DNA of 64,000 nucleotides from Isoperla grammatica (Eukaryota > Arthropoda > Insecta > Plecoptera > Perlodidae), in contig CAMDTW010000307.1 of the NCBI GenBank assembly GCA_945910005.1, positions 557,001 to 621,000 of the forward strand, written 5' to 3'. Position 1 is the first letter of the stretch, and the number at the start of each line of letters is the position of its first letter. The translations under genes and the position numbers were made by a program. Below, one piece after another: positions 12,391 to 25,600 of the stretch. The notes under the pieces were generated by a model, which had not been told where the DNA came from, searched no databases, and saw only the letters and a list, made by a program, of their open reading frames with translations.

Positions 12391-15200
12391 CAACGTATGT
12401 TTCCTCGCTTGTGAAAGTGACTGTACGTGATAAACCCTGCGCTAAGTCAGTGACATGAGAGCAACTACATGCAACATATGAAGAGAACGAATGTTTCCTC
12501 GCTTATGACGGTGACTGTACTTGATAAACCCTGCGCTAAGTCAGTGATATGAAAGCCACTTCATGCAACATATGAAGACAACGCATGTTACCTCGCTTGT
12601 GAAGGTGACTGAACTTGATAAACCCTGCGCTAAGTCAGTGACATAAGAGCAACTACATGCAACCAATGAAGAGAACGAATGTTTCCACGCTTGTGACGGT
12701 GACTGTACTTGATAAACCCTGCGCTAAGTCAGTGATATGAAAACCACTTCATGCAACATAAGAAGACAACGCATGTTTCCTCGCTTGTGAAGGTGACTGT
12801 ACGTGATTAACCCTGCGCTAAGTCAGTGACATGACCGCAACAACATGCAACATATGAGGACAACGCATGTTTCCTCGCTTGTGAAGGTGACTGTACTTGA
12901 TAAACCCTGCGCTAAGTCAGTGACATGAGAGCAACTACATGCAACATATGAAGACAACGCATGTTTCCTCGCTTGTGACGGTGCTGTACTTGATAAACCC
13001 TGCGCAAGGTAGTGACATGAAAGCAACTACATGCAACATATGAAGACAACGCATGTTTCCTCGCTTGTGACGGTTACTGTACGTAATAAACCCTGCGCTA
13101 AGTCAGTGACATGAGTGCAACTACATGCAACATATGAAGACAACGCATGTTTCCTCGCTTGTGAAGGTGACTGTACTTGATAAACCCTGCGCTAAGTCAG
13201 TGACATGAAAGCCACTTCTTGAACATATTAGGACAACGAATGTTTCCTCGCTTGTGACGGTGACTTTACTTGATAACCCCTGCGCTAAGTCAGTGATATG
13301 AAAGCCACTTCTAGCAACATATGAAGACAACGCATGTTTCCTTGCTTGTGAAGGTGACTGTACGTGATTAACCCTGCGCTAAGTCAGTGACATGACCGCA
13401 ACAACATGCAACATATGAGGACAACGCATGTTTCCTCGCTTGTGAAGGTGACTGTACTTGATAAACCCTGCGCTAAGTCAGTGACATGAGAGCCACTTCT
13501 TGAACATATTAGCACAACGCATGTTTCCTCGCTTGTGAAGGTGACTGTACTTGATAAACCCTGCGCTAAGTCAGTGACATGAAAGCCACTTCTTGAACAT
13601 ATTAGGACAACGCATGTTTCCTCGCTTGTGAAGGTGACTGTTCTTGATAAACCCTGCGCTAAGTCAGTGACATAAGAGCAACTACATGCAACATATGAAG
13701 ACAACGCATTTTTCCTCGCTTGTGAAGGTGACTGTACTTGATAAACCCTGCGCTTAGTCAGTGACATAAGAGCAACTACATGCAACATATGAAGACAACG
13801 CTTGTTTCCTCGCTTGTGAAGGTGACTGTACTTTATAAACCCTGCGCTAAGTCAGTGACATGAAAGCAACTACTTGCAACATATGAAGACAACGCATGTT
13901 TCCTCGCTTGTGAAGGTGACTGTTCTTGATAAACCCTGCGCTAAGTCAGTGACATGAGAGCAACTACATGCAACATATAAGGACAACGCATGTTTCCTCG
14001 CTTGTGACGGTGACTGTACTTGATAAACCCTGCGCTAAGTCAGTGACATGAGAGCCACTTCATGCAACATATGAAGACAACGCATGTTTCCTCGCTTGTG
14101 AAGGTGACTGTACTTGATAAACCCTGCGCTAAGTCAGTGACATGAGAGCAACAACATGCAACATATGAAGACATCGCATGTTTTCTCGCTTGTGACGGTG
14201 AATGTACTTGATAAACCCTGCGCTTAGTCAGTGACATGAGAGCAACTACATGCAACATATAAAGACAACGCATGTTTTCTCGCTTGTGACGGTGACTGTA
14301 CTTGATAAACCCTGCGCTAAGTCAGTGACATAAGAGCAACTACATGCAACATATAAAGACAACGCATGTTTCCTCGCTTGTGAAGGTGACTTCACTTGAT
14401 AAACCCTGCGCTTAGTCAGTGACATGAGAGCAACTACATGCAACATATGAAGACATCGCATGTTTCCTCGCTTGTGAAGGTGACTGTACTTGATAAACCC
14501 TGCGCTAAGTCAGTGACATGAGAGCAACTACATGCAACATATGAAGACAACGCATGTTTCCTCGCTTGTGAAGGTTACTGTACTTGATAAACCCTGCGCT
14601 AAGTCAGTGACATGAAAGCCATTTCTTACACATATTAGGACAACGCATGTTTCCTCGCTTGTGAAGTGACTGTACTTGATAAACCCTGCGCTAAGTCAGT
14701 GACATGAAAGCCACTTCTTGAACATATTAGGACAACGCATGTTTCCTCGCTTGTAAAGGTGACTGTACTTGATAAACCCTGCACTAAGTAAGTGACATGA
14801 GAGCAACTACATGCAACATATGAAGACAAAGCATGATTCCTCGCTTGTGAAGGTGACTGTATTTGATAAACCCTGCGCTAAGTCAGTGACATGAGAGCAA
14901 CTACATGCAACATATGAAGACAACGCATGTTTCCTCGCATGTGAAGGTGACTGTACTTGATAAACCCTGCGCTAAGTCAGTGACATGAGTGCAACTACAT
15001 GCAATATATGAAGACAATGCATGTTTCCTCGCTTGTGAAGGTCACTGTACTTGATAAACCCTGCGCTAAGTCAGGGACATGAGAGCAACTACAGTCAACA
15101 TATTAGGACAACGCATGTTTCCTCGCTTGTGAAGGTGACTGTACTTGATAAACCCTGCGCTAAGTCAGTGACATGAGAGCAACTACATGCAACATATGCA
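12391..15200. repeat. Satellite B block repeated at 43.70 kb and 50.65 kb
   Basis: Landmarks here map at a constant +31,314 bp to 43,705-46,515 and at +38,258 bp to about 50.65-53.4 kb. They include CAACGTATG (12391), GACGGTGCTGTAC with GCGCAAGGTAGTG (about 12978-13013), CCACTTCTAGCAAC (about 13304) and GTGACTTCACTTG. A one-base deletion near 14666 (GAAGTGACTG) shifts the offset to 31,315. Correspondence breaks near 15.2 kb, where this copy seems to lack two units present near 46.53-46.73 kb. Confidence 0.8.
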
Positions 15201-15276
15201 GACATCGCATGTTTCCTCGCTTGTGACGGTGACTGAACTTTATAAACCCTGCGCTAAGTCAGTGACATAAGAGCAA

Positions 15277-17761
15277 CTACATGCAACCAATGAAGACAAC
15301 GCATGTTTCCTCGCTTGTGACGGTGACTGTACTAGATAAACCCTGCGCTAAGTCAGTAACATGAGAGCAACAACATGCAACATATGAAGACAACGCATGT
15401 TTCCTCGCTTGTGAAAGTGACTGTACGTGATAAACCCTGCGCTTAGTCAGTGACATGAGAGCAACTACATGCAACATATGAAGAGAACGAATGTTTCCTC
15501 GCTTGTGACGGTGACTGTACTTGATAAACCCTGCGCTAAGTCAGTGATATGAAAGCCACTTCATGCAACATATGAATACAACGCATGTTTCCTCGCTTGT
15601 GAAGGTGACTGTACGTGATTAACCCTGCGCTAAGTCAGTGACATGACCGCAACAACATGCAACATATGAGGACAACGCATGTTTCCTCGCTTGTGAAGGT
15701 GACTGTACTTGATAAACCCTGCGCTAAGTCAGTGACATGAGAGCAACTTCATGCAACATATGAAGACAACGCAAATTTCCTCGCTTGTGACGGTGACTGT
15801 ACTTGATAAACCCTGCGCTAAGTCAGTGACATGAGAGCAACTACATGCAACGTATGAGGACAACGCACGTTTCCTCGCTTGTGAAGGTGACTGTACTTGA
15901 TAAACCCTGCGCTAAGTCAGTGACATGAGAGCAACTACATGCAACATATGAAGACAACGCATGTTTCCTCGCTTGTGACGGTGACTGTACTTGATAAACC
16001 TTGCGCTAAGTCAGTGACATGAGAGCAACTACATGCAACATATGAAGACAACGCATATTTCCTCGCTTGTGACGGTTACTGTACGTAATAAACCCTGCGC
16101 TAAGTCAGTGACATGAGTGCAACTACATGCAACATATGAAGACAACGCATGTTTCCTCGCTTGTGAAGGTGACTGTACTTGATAAACCCTGCGCTAAGTC
16201 AGTGACATGAGAGCCACTTCTTGAACATATTAGGACAACGCATGTTTCCTCGCTTGTGAAGGTGACTGTACTTGATAGACCCTGCGCTAAGTCAGTGACA
16301 TGAAAGCCACTTCTTGAACATATTAGGACAACGCATGTTTCCTCGCTTGTGAAGGTGACTGTACTTGATAAACCCTGCGCTAAGTCAGTGACATGAGAGC
16401 AACTACATGCATTATATGAGGACAACGCATGTTTCCTCGCTTGTGACGGTGAATGTACTTGATAAACACTGCGCTAAGTCAGTGACATGAGAGCAACTAC
16501 ATGCAACATATAAAGACAACGCATGTTTTCTCGCTTGTGACGGTGACTGTACTTGATAAACCCTGCGCTAAGTCAGTGACATAAGAGCAACTACATGCAA
16601 CATATAAAGACAACGCATGTTTCCTCGCATGTGAAGGTGACTGTACTTGATAAACCCTACGCTAAGTCAGTGACATGAGAGCAACTACATGCAACATATG
16701 AAGACAATGCATGTTTTCTGGCTTGTGAAGGTGACTGTACTTGATAAACCCTGCGCTAAGTCAGTGACATGAGAGCAACTACATGCAACATATTAGGACA
16801 ACGCATGTTTCCTCGCTTGTGAAGGTGACTGTACTTGATAAACCTTGCGCTAAGTCAGTGACATGAGAGCAACTACATGCAACATATGAAGACAACGCAT
16901 GTTTCCTTGCTTGTGACGGTGTCTGTACTTGATAAACCCTGCGCTAAGTCAGTGACATGAGAGCAACTACATGCAACATTTGAAGACAACGCATGTTTCC
17001 TCGCTTGTGACGGTGACTGAACTTGATAAACCCTGCGCTAAGTCAGTGACATAAGAGCAACTACATGCAACCAATGAAGACAACGCATGTTTCCTCGCTT
17101 GTGACGGTGACTGTACTAGATAAACCCTGCGCTAAGTCAGTGACATGAGAGCAACTACATGCAACATATGAAGACAACGCATGTTTCCTCGCTTGTGAAA
17201 GTAACTGTACGTGATAAACCCTGCGCTATGTCAGTGACATGAGAGCAACTACATGCAACATATGAAGAGAACGAATGTTTCCTCGCTTGTGACGGTGACT
17301 GTACTTGATAAACCCTGCGCTAAGTCAGTGATATGAAAGCCACTTCATGCAACATATGAAGACAACGCATGTTTCCTCGCTTGTGAAGGTGACTGTACGT
17401 GATATACCCTGCGCTAAGTCAGTGACATGACCGCAACATCATGCAACATATGAGGACAACGCATGTTTCCTCGCTTGTGAAGGTGACTGTACTTGATAAA
17501 CCCTGCGCTAAGTCAGTGACATGAGAGCAACTACATGCGACATATGAAGACAACGCATGTTTCCTCGCTTGTGACGGTGACTGTACTTGATAAACCCTGC
17601 GCTAAGTCAGTGACATGAGAGCAACTACATGCAACATATGAGGACAACGCATGTTTCCTCGCTTGTGAAGGTGACTGTACTTGATAAACCCTGCGCTAAG
17701 TCAGTGACATGAGAGCAACTACATGCAACATATGAAGACAACGCATGTTTCCTCGCTTGTG
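15277..17761. repeat. Satellite B block repeated at 61,516-64,000
   Basis: The stretch maps at a constant +46,239 bp to the end of the window. Shared rare variants include ATCAGTAACATGAG-type changes near 15355, CGCAAATTTCC near 15772, GCATTATATGAGG near 16409, TTTTCTGGCTTG near 16712 and CAACATTTGAAG near 16977. The match runs to the right edge, so the duplication may continue beyond it. Confidence 0.8.
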
Positions 17762-19650
17762 ACGGTGACTGTACTTGATAAACCCTGCGCTAAGTCAGTG
17801 ACATGAGAGCAACTACATGCAACATATGAAGACAACGCATGTTTCCTCGCTTGTGACGGTTACTGTACGTAATAAACCCTGCGCAGAGTCAGTGACATGA
17901 GTGAAACTACATGCAACATATGAGGACAACGCATGTTTCCTCGCTTGTGACGGTGACTGTACGTAATAAACCCTGCGCTAAGTCAGTGACATGAGTGCAA
18001 CTACATGCAACATATGAAGACAACGCATGTTTCCTCGCTTGTGAAGGTGACTGTACTTGATAAACCCTGCGCTAAGTCAGTGACATGAAAGCCACTTCTT
18101 GAACATATTAGGAAACGCATGTTTTCTCGCTTGTGAAGGTGACTGTACTTGATAAACCCTGCGCTAAGTCAGTGACATGAAAGCCACTTCTTGAACATAT
18201 TAGGACAACGCATGTTTCTTCGCTTGTGAAGGTGACTGTACTTGATAAACCCTGCGCTAAGTCAGTGACATAAGAGCAACTACATGCAACATATGAAGAC
18301 AACGCATGTTTCCTCGCTTGTGAAGGTGACTGTACTTGATAAACCCTGCGCTTAGTCAGTGACATGAGAGCAACAACATGCAACATATGAAGACAACGCT
18401 TGTTTCCTCGCTCTTGAAGGTGACTGTACTTGATAAACCCTGCGCTAAGTCAGTGACATGAGAGCAACTACATGCAACATATGAAGACAACGCATGTTTC
18501 CTCGCATGTGAAGGTGACTGTACTTGATAAACCCTGCGCTAAGTCAGTGACATGAGAGCAACTACATGCAACATATGAAGACAATGCATGTTTCCTCGCT
18601 TGTGAAGGTGACTGTACTTGATAAACCCTGCGCTAAGTCAGTGACATGAGAGCAACTACGTGCAACATATAAGGACAACGCATGTTTCCTCGCTTGTGAA
18701 GGTGACTGTACTTGATAAATCCTGCGCTAAGTCAGTGACATGAGAGCAACTACATGCAACATATGAAGACATCGCATGTTTCCTCGCTTGTGACGGTGAC
18801 TGTACGTGATAAACCCTGCGCTAAGTCAGTGACATGAGAGCAACTACATGCAACATATGAAGACAACGCATGTTTCCTCGCTTGGGAAAGTTACTGTACG
18901 TGATATACCCTGCGCTAAGTCAGTGACATGAAGTCCAGTTCATGCAACATATGAGGACAACGCATGTTTTCTCGCTTGTGACGGTGACTGAACTTGATAA
19001 ACCCTGCGCTAAGTCAGTGACATAAGAGCAACTACATGCAACCAATGAAGACAACGCATGTTTCCTCGCTTGTGACGATGACTGTACTAGATAAACCCTG
19101 CGCTAAGTCAGTGACATGAGAGCAACTACATGCAACATATGAAGACAACGTATGTTTCCTCGCTTGTGAAAGTGACTGTACGTGATAAACCCTGCGCTAA
19201 GTCAGTGACATGAGAGCAACTACATGCAACATATGAAGAGAACGAATGTTTCCTCGCTTATGACGGTGACTGTACTTGATAAACCCTGCGCTAAGTCAGT
19301 GATATGAAAGCCACTTCATGCAACATATGAAGACAACGCATGTTACCTCGCTTGTGAAGGTGACTGAACTTGATAAACCCTGCGCTAAGTCAGTGACATA
19401 AGAGCAACTACATGCAACCAATGAAGAGAACGAATGTTTCCACGCTTGTGACGGTGACTGTACTTGATAAACCCTGCGCTAAGTCAGTGATATGAAAACC
19501 ACTTCATGCAACATAAGAAGACAACGCATGTTTCCTCGCTTGTGAAGGTGACTGTACGTGATTAACCCTGCGCTAAGTCAGTGACATGACCGCAACAACA
19601 TGCAACATATGAGGACAACGCATGTTTCCTCGCTTGTGAAGGTGACTGTA
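16654..19650. repeat. Satellite B block repeated at 53.41-56.40 kb
   Basis: A constant offset of +36,757 bp links this stretch to 53,411-56,400. Markers include CCCTACGCTAAG, TTTTCTGGCTTG, GCGCAGAGTCAGTG, ATTAGGAAACGC, CGCTCTTGAAGG and TACGTGCAACATATAAGG. It is about 3.0 kb long, and identity looks very high by eye apart from a few single-base changes near 55.24 kb. Both ends are sharp switches to a different offset. Confidence 0.8.
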
Positions 19651-22600
19651 CTTGATAAACCCTGCGCTAAGTCAGTGACATGAGAGCAACTACATGCAAC
19701 ATATGAAGACAACGCATGTTTCCTCGCTTGTGACGGTGCTGTACTTGATAAACCCTGCGCAAGGTAGTGACATGAAAGCAACTACATGCAACATATGAAG
19801 ACAACGCATGTTTCCTCGCTTGTGACGGTTACTGTACGTAATAAACCCTGCGCTAAGTCAGTGACATGAGTGCAACTACATGCAACATATGAAGACAACG
19901 CATGTTTCCTCGCTTGTGAAGGTGACTGTACTTGATAAACCCTGCGCTAAGTCAGTGACATGAAAGCCACTTCTTGAACATATTAGGACAACGCATGTTT
20001 CCTCGCTTGTGAAGGTGACTGTACTTGATAAACCCTGCGCTAAGTCAGTGACATGAAGGCCAGTTCATGCAACATATGAGGACAACGCATGTTTTCTCGC
20101 TTGTGACGGTGACTGAACTTGATAAACCCTGCGCTAAGTCAGTGACATGAGAGCAACTTCATGCAACATATGAAGACAACGCATGTTTCCTCTCTTGTGA
20201 AAGTGACTGTACGTGATAAACCCTGCGCTAAGTCAGTGACATGAGAGCAACTACATGCAACATATGAAGAGAACGAATGTTTCCTCGCTTGTGACGGTGA
20301 CTTTACTTGATAACCCCTGCGCTAAGTCAGTGATATGAAAGCCACTTCTAGCAACATATGAAGACAACGCATGTTTCCTCGCTTGTGAAGGTGACTGTAC
20401 GTGATTAACCCTGCGCTAAGTCAGTGACATGACCGCAACAACATGCAACATATGAGGACAACGCATGTTTCCTCGCTTGTGAAGGTGACTGTACTTGATA
20501 AACCCTGCGCTAAGTCAGTGACATGAGAGCAACTACATGCAACATATGAAGACAACGCATGTTTCCTCGCTTGTGACGGTGACTGTACTTGATAAACCCT
20601 GCGCTTAGTCAGTGACATGAGAGCAACTACATGCAACATATGAGGACAACGCATGTTTCCTCGCTTGTTAAGGTGACTGTACTTGATAAACCCTGCGCTA
20701 AGTCAGTGACATGAGAGCAACTACATGCAACATATAAAGACAACGCATGTTTTTTCGCTTGTGACGGTGACTGTACTTGATAAACCCTGCGCTAAGTCAG
20801 TGACATAAGAGCAACTACATGCAACATATAAAGACAACGCATGTTTCCTCGCTTCTGAAGGTGACTGTACTTGATAAACCCTGCGCTATGTCAGTGACAT
20901 GAGAGCAACTACATGCAACATATGAAGATAAAGCATGTTTCCTCGCTTGTGAAGGTGACTGTACTTGATAAACCCTGCGCTAAGTCAGTGACATGAGAGC
21001 AACTACATGCAACATATGAAGACAACGCATGTTTTCTCGCATGTGAAGGTGACTGTACTTGATAAACCCTGCGCTAAGTTAGTGACATGAGAGCAAATAC
21101 ATGAAACATATGAAGACAATGCATGTTTCCTCGCTTGTGAAGGTGACTGTACTTGATAAACCCTGCGCTTAGTCAGTGACATGAGAGAAACTACATGCAA
21201 CATATTAGGACAACACATGTTTCCTCGCTTGTGAAGGTGACTGTACTTGATAAACCCTGCGCTAAGTCAGTGACATGAGAGCAACTACATGCAACATATG
21301 AAGACAACGCATGTTTCCTCGCATGTGAAGGTGACTGTACTTGATAAACCCTACGCTAAGTCAGTGACATGAGAGCAACTACATGCAACATATGAAGACA
21401 ATGCATGTTTCCTCGCTTGTGAAGGTGACTGTACTTGATAAACCCTGCGCTAAGTCAGTGACATGAGAGCAACTACATGCAACATATTAGGACAACGCAT
21501 GTTTCCTCGCTTGTGAAGGTGACTGTACTTGATAAACCCTGCGCTATGTCAGTGACATGAGAGCAACTACATGCAACATATGAAGACAAAGCTAGTTTCC
21601 TCGCTTGTGAAGGTGACTGTACTTGATAAACCCTGCGCTAAGTCAGTGACATGAGAGCAACTACATGCAACATATGAAGACAACGCATGTTTCCTCGCAT
21701 GTGAAGGTGACTGTACGTGATAAACCCTGCGCTAAGTCAGTGACATGAGAGCAACTACATGAAACATATGAAGACAACGCATGTTTCCTCGCTTGTGAAG
21801 GTGACTGTACTTGATAAACCCTGCGCTAAGTCAGTGACATGAAAGCCACTTCTTAAACATATACGGACAACTCATGTTTCCTCGCTTGTGAAGGTGAGTG
21901 TACTTGATAAACCCTGCGCTAAGTCAGTGACATGAAAGCCACTTCTTGAACATATTAGGACAACGCATGTTTCCTCGCTTGTGAAGGTGACTGTACTTGA
22001 TAAACCCTGCGCTAAGTCAGTGACATAAGAGCAACTACATGCAACATATGAAGACAACGCATGTTTCCTCGCTTGTGAAGGTGACTGTACTTGATAAACC
22101 CTGCGCTTAGTCAGTGACATGAGAGCAACAACATGCAACATATGAAGACAACGCTTGTTTCCTCGCTCTTGAAGGTGACTGTACTTGATAAACCCTGCGC
22201 TAAGTCAGTGACATGAGAGCAACTACATGCAACATATGAAGACAACGCATGTTTCATCGCATGTGAAGGTGACTGTACTTGATAAACCCTGCGCTAAGTC
22301 AGTGACATGAGAGCAACTACATGCAACATATGAAGACAATGCATGTTTCCTCGCTTGTGAAGGTGACTGTACTTGATAAACCCTGCGCTAAGTCAGTGAC
22401 ATGAGAGCAACTACATGCAACATATTAGGACAACGCATGTTTCCTCGCTTGTGAAGGTGACTGTACTTGATAAATCCTGCGCTTAGTCAGTGACATGAGA
22501 GCAACTACATGCAACATATGAAGACATCGCATGTTTCCTCGCTTGTGACGGTGACTGTACGTGATAAACCCTGCGCTAAGTCAGTGACATGAGAGCAACT

Positions 22601-25600
22601 ACATGCAACATATGAAGACAACGCATGTTTCCTTGCTTGGGAAAGTTACTGTACGTGATAAACCCTGCGCTAAGTCAGTGACATGAAGGCCTGTTCATGC
22701 AACATATGAGGACAACGCATGTTTTCTCGCTTGTGACGGTGACTGAACTTGATGAACCCTGCGCTAAGTCAGTGACATAAGAGCAACTACATGCAACCAA
22801 TGAGGACAACGCATGTTTCCTCGCTTGTGACGATGACTGTACTAGATAAACCCTGCGCTAAGTCAGTGACATGAGAGCAACTACATGCAACATATGAAGA
22901 CAACGCATGTTTCCTCGCTTGTGAAAGTGACTGTACGTGATAAACCCTAAGCTAAGTCAGTGACATGAGAGCAACTACATGCAACATATGAAGAGAACGA
23001 ATGTTTCCTCGCTTGTGACGGTGACTGTACTTGATAAACCCTGCGCTAAGTCAGTGATATGAGAGCCACTTAATGCAACATATTAAGACAACGCATGTTT
23101 CCTCGCTTGTGAAGGTGACTGTACGTGATAAACCCTGCGCTAAGTCAGTGACATGAGAGAAACTACATGCAACATATGAGGACAACGCATGTTTCATCGC
23201 TTGTGAAGGTGACTGTACTTGATAAACCCTGCGCTAAGTCAGTGACATGAGAGCAACTACATGCAACATATGAAGACAACGCATGCTTCCTTGCTTGTGA
23301 CGGTGTCTGTACTTGATAAACCCTGCGCTAAGTCAGTGACATGAGAGCAACTACATGCAACATATGAAGACAACGCATGTTTCCTCGCTTGTGACGGTGA
23401 CTGTACTTGATAAACCCTGCGCTAAGTCAGTGACATGAAAGCAACTACTTGCAACATATGAAGACAACGCATGTTTCCTCGCGTGTGAAGGTGACTGTAC
23501 TTGATAAACCCTGCGCTAAGTCAGTGACATGAGAGCCATTTCTTACACATATTAGGACAACGCATGTTTCCTCGCTTGTGAAGGTGACTGTACTTGATAA
23601 AGCCTGCGCTAAGTCAGTGACATGAAAGCCACTTCTGTAACATATTAGGACAACGCATGTTTCCTCGCTTGTGAAGGTGACTGTACTTGATAAACCCTGC
23701 GCTAAGTCAGTGACATGAGAGCAACAACATGCAACATATGAAGACAACGCATGTTTCCTCGCTTGTAAAAGTGACTGTACGTGATAAACCTTGCGCTAAG
23801 TCAGTGACATGAGAGCAACTACATGCAACATATGAAGAGAAAGAATGTTTCCTCGCTTGTGACGGTGACTGTACTTGATAAACCCTGCGCTAAGTCAGTG
23901 ATATGAAAGCCACTTCATGCAACATATGAAGACAACGCATGTTTCCTCGATTGTGAAGGTGACTGTACGTGATAAACCCTGCGCTAAGTCAGTGACATGA
24001 CCGCAACAACATGCAACATATGAGGACAACGCATGTTTCCTCGCTTGTGAAGGTGACTGTACTTGATAAACCCTGCGCTAAGTCAGTGACATGAGAGCAA
24101 CTACATGCAAACATATGAAGACAACGCATGTTTCCACGCTTGTGACGGTGACTGTACTTGATAAACCCTGCGCTAAGTCAGTGACATGAGAGCAACTACA
24201 TGCAACATATGACGACAACGCATGTTTCCTCGCTTGTGACGGTGACTGTACTTGATAAACCCTGCGCTAAGTCAGTGACATGAGAGCAACTACATGAAAC
24301 ATATGAAGACAACGCATGTTTCCTCGCTTGTGACGGTTACTGTACGTAATAAACCGTGCGCTAAGTCAGTGACATGAGTGCAACTACATGCAACATATGA
24401 AGACAACGCATGTTTCCTCGCTTGTGAAGGTGACTGTACTTGATAAACCCTGCGCTAAGTCAGTGACATGAAAGCCACTTCTTGAACATATTGGGACAAC
24501 GCATGTTTCCTCGCTTGTGAAGGTGACTGTACTTGATAAACCCTGCGCTAAGTCAGTGACATGAAAGCCACTTCTTGAACATATTAGGACAACGCATGTT
24601 TCCTCGCTTGTGAAGGTGACTGTACTTGATAAACCCTGCGCTAAGTCAGTGACATAAGAGCAACTACATGCAACATATGAAGGCAACGCATGTTTCCTCG
24701 CTTGTGAAGGTGACTGTACTTGATAAACCCTGCGCTAAGTCAGTGACATGAGAGCAACTACATGCAACATATAAGGACAACGCATGTTTCCTCGCTTGTG
24801 ACGGTGACTGTACTTGATAAACCCTGCGCTAAGTCAGTGACATGAGAGACACTTCATGCAACATATGAAGACAACGCATGTTTTCTCGCTTGTGAGGTGA
24901 CTGTACTTGATAAACCCTGCGCTAAGTCAGTGACATGAGAGCAACACATGCAACATATTAGGACAACGCATGTTTCCTCGCTTGTGACGGTGACTGTACT
25001 TGAGAAACCCTGCGCTAAGTCAGTGACATGAGAGCAACGACATGCAACATATGAAGACAACGCATGTTTCCTCGCTTGTGACGGTGACTGTACTTGATAA
25101 ACCCTGCGCTAAGTCAGTGACATGAGTGCCACTTCATGCAACATATGAAGACAACGCATGTTTCCTCGCTTGTGAAGGTGACTGTACGTGATAAACCCTG
25201 CGCTAAGTCAGTGACATAAGAGCAACTACATGCAACATATGAGTACAACGCATATTTCCTCGCTTGTGACGGTGAATGTACTTCATACGCCCTGCGCTAA
25301 GTCAGTGACATGAGAGCAACTACATGCAACATATAAAGACAACGCATGTTTTCTCGCTTGTGACGGTGACTGTACTTGTTAAACCCTGCGCTAAGTCAGT
25401 GACATATAAGCAACTACATGCAACATATAAAGACAACGCATGTTTCCTCGCTTGTGAAGGTGACTTTAAGTGATAAACACTGCGCTTAGTCAGTGACATG
25501 AGAGCAACTACATGCAACATATGAACACAACGCATGTTTCCTCGCTTGTGAAGGTGACTGTACTTGATAAACCCTGCGCTATGTCAGTGACATGAGAGCA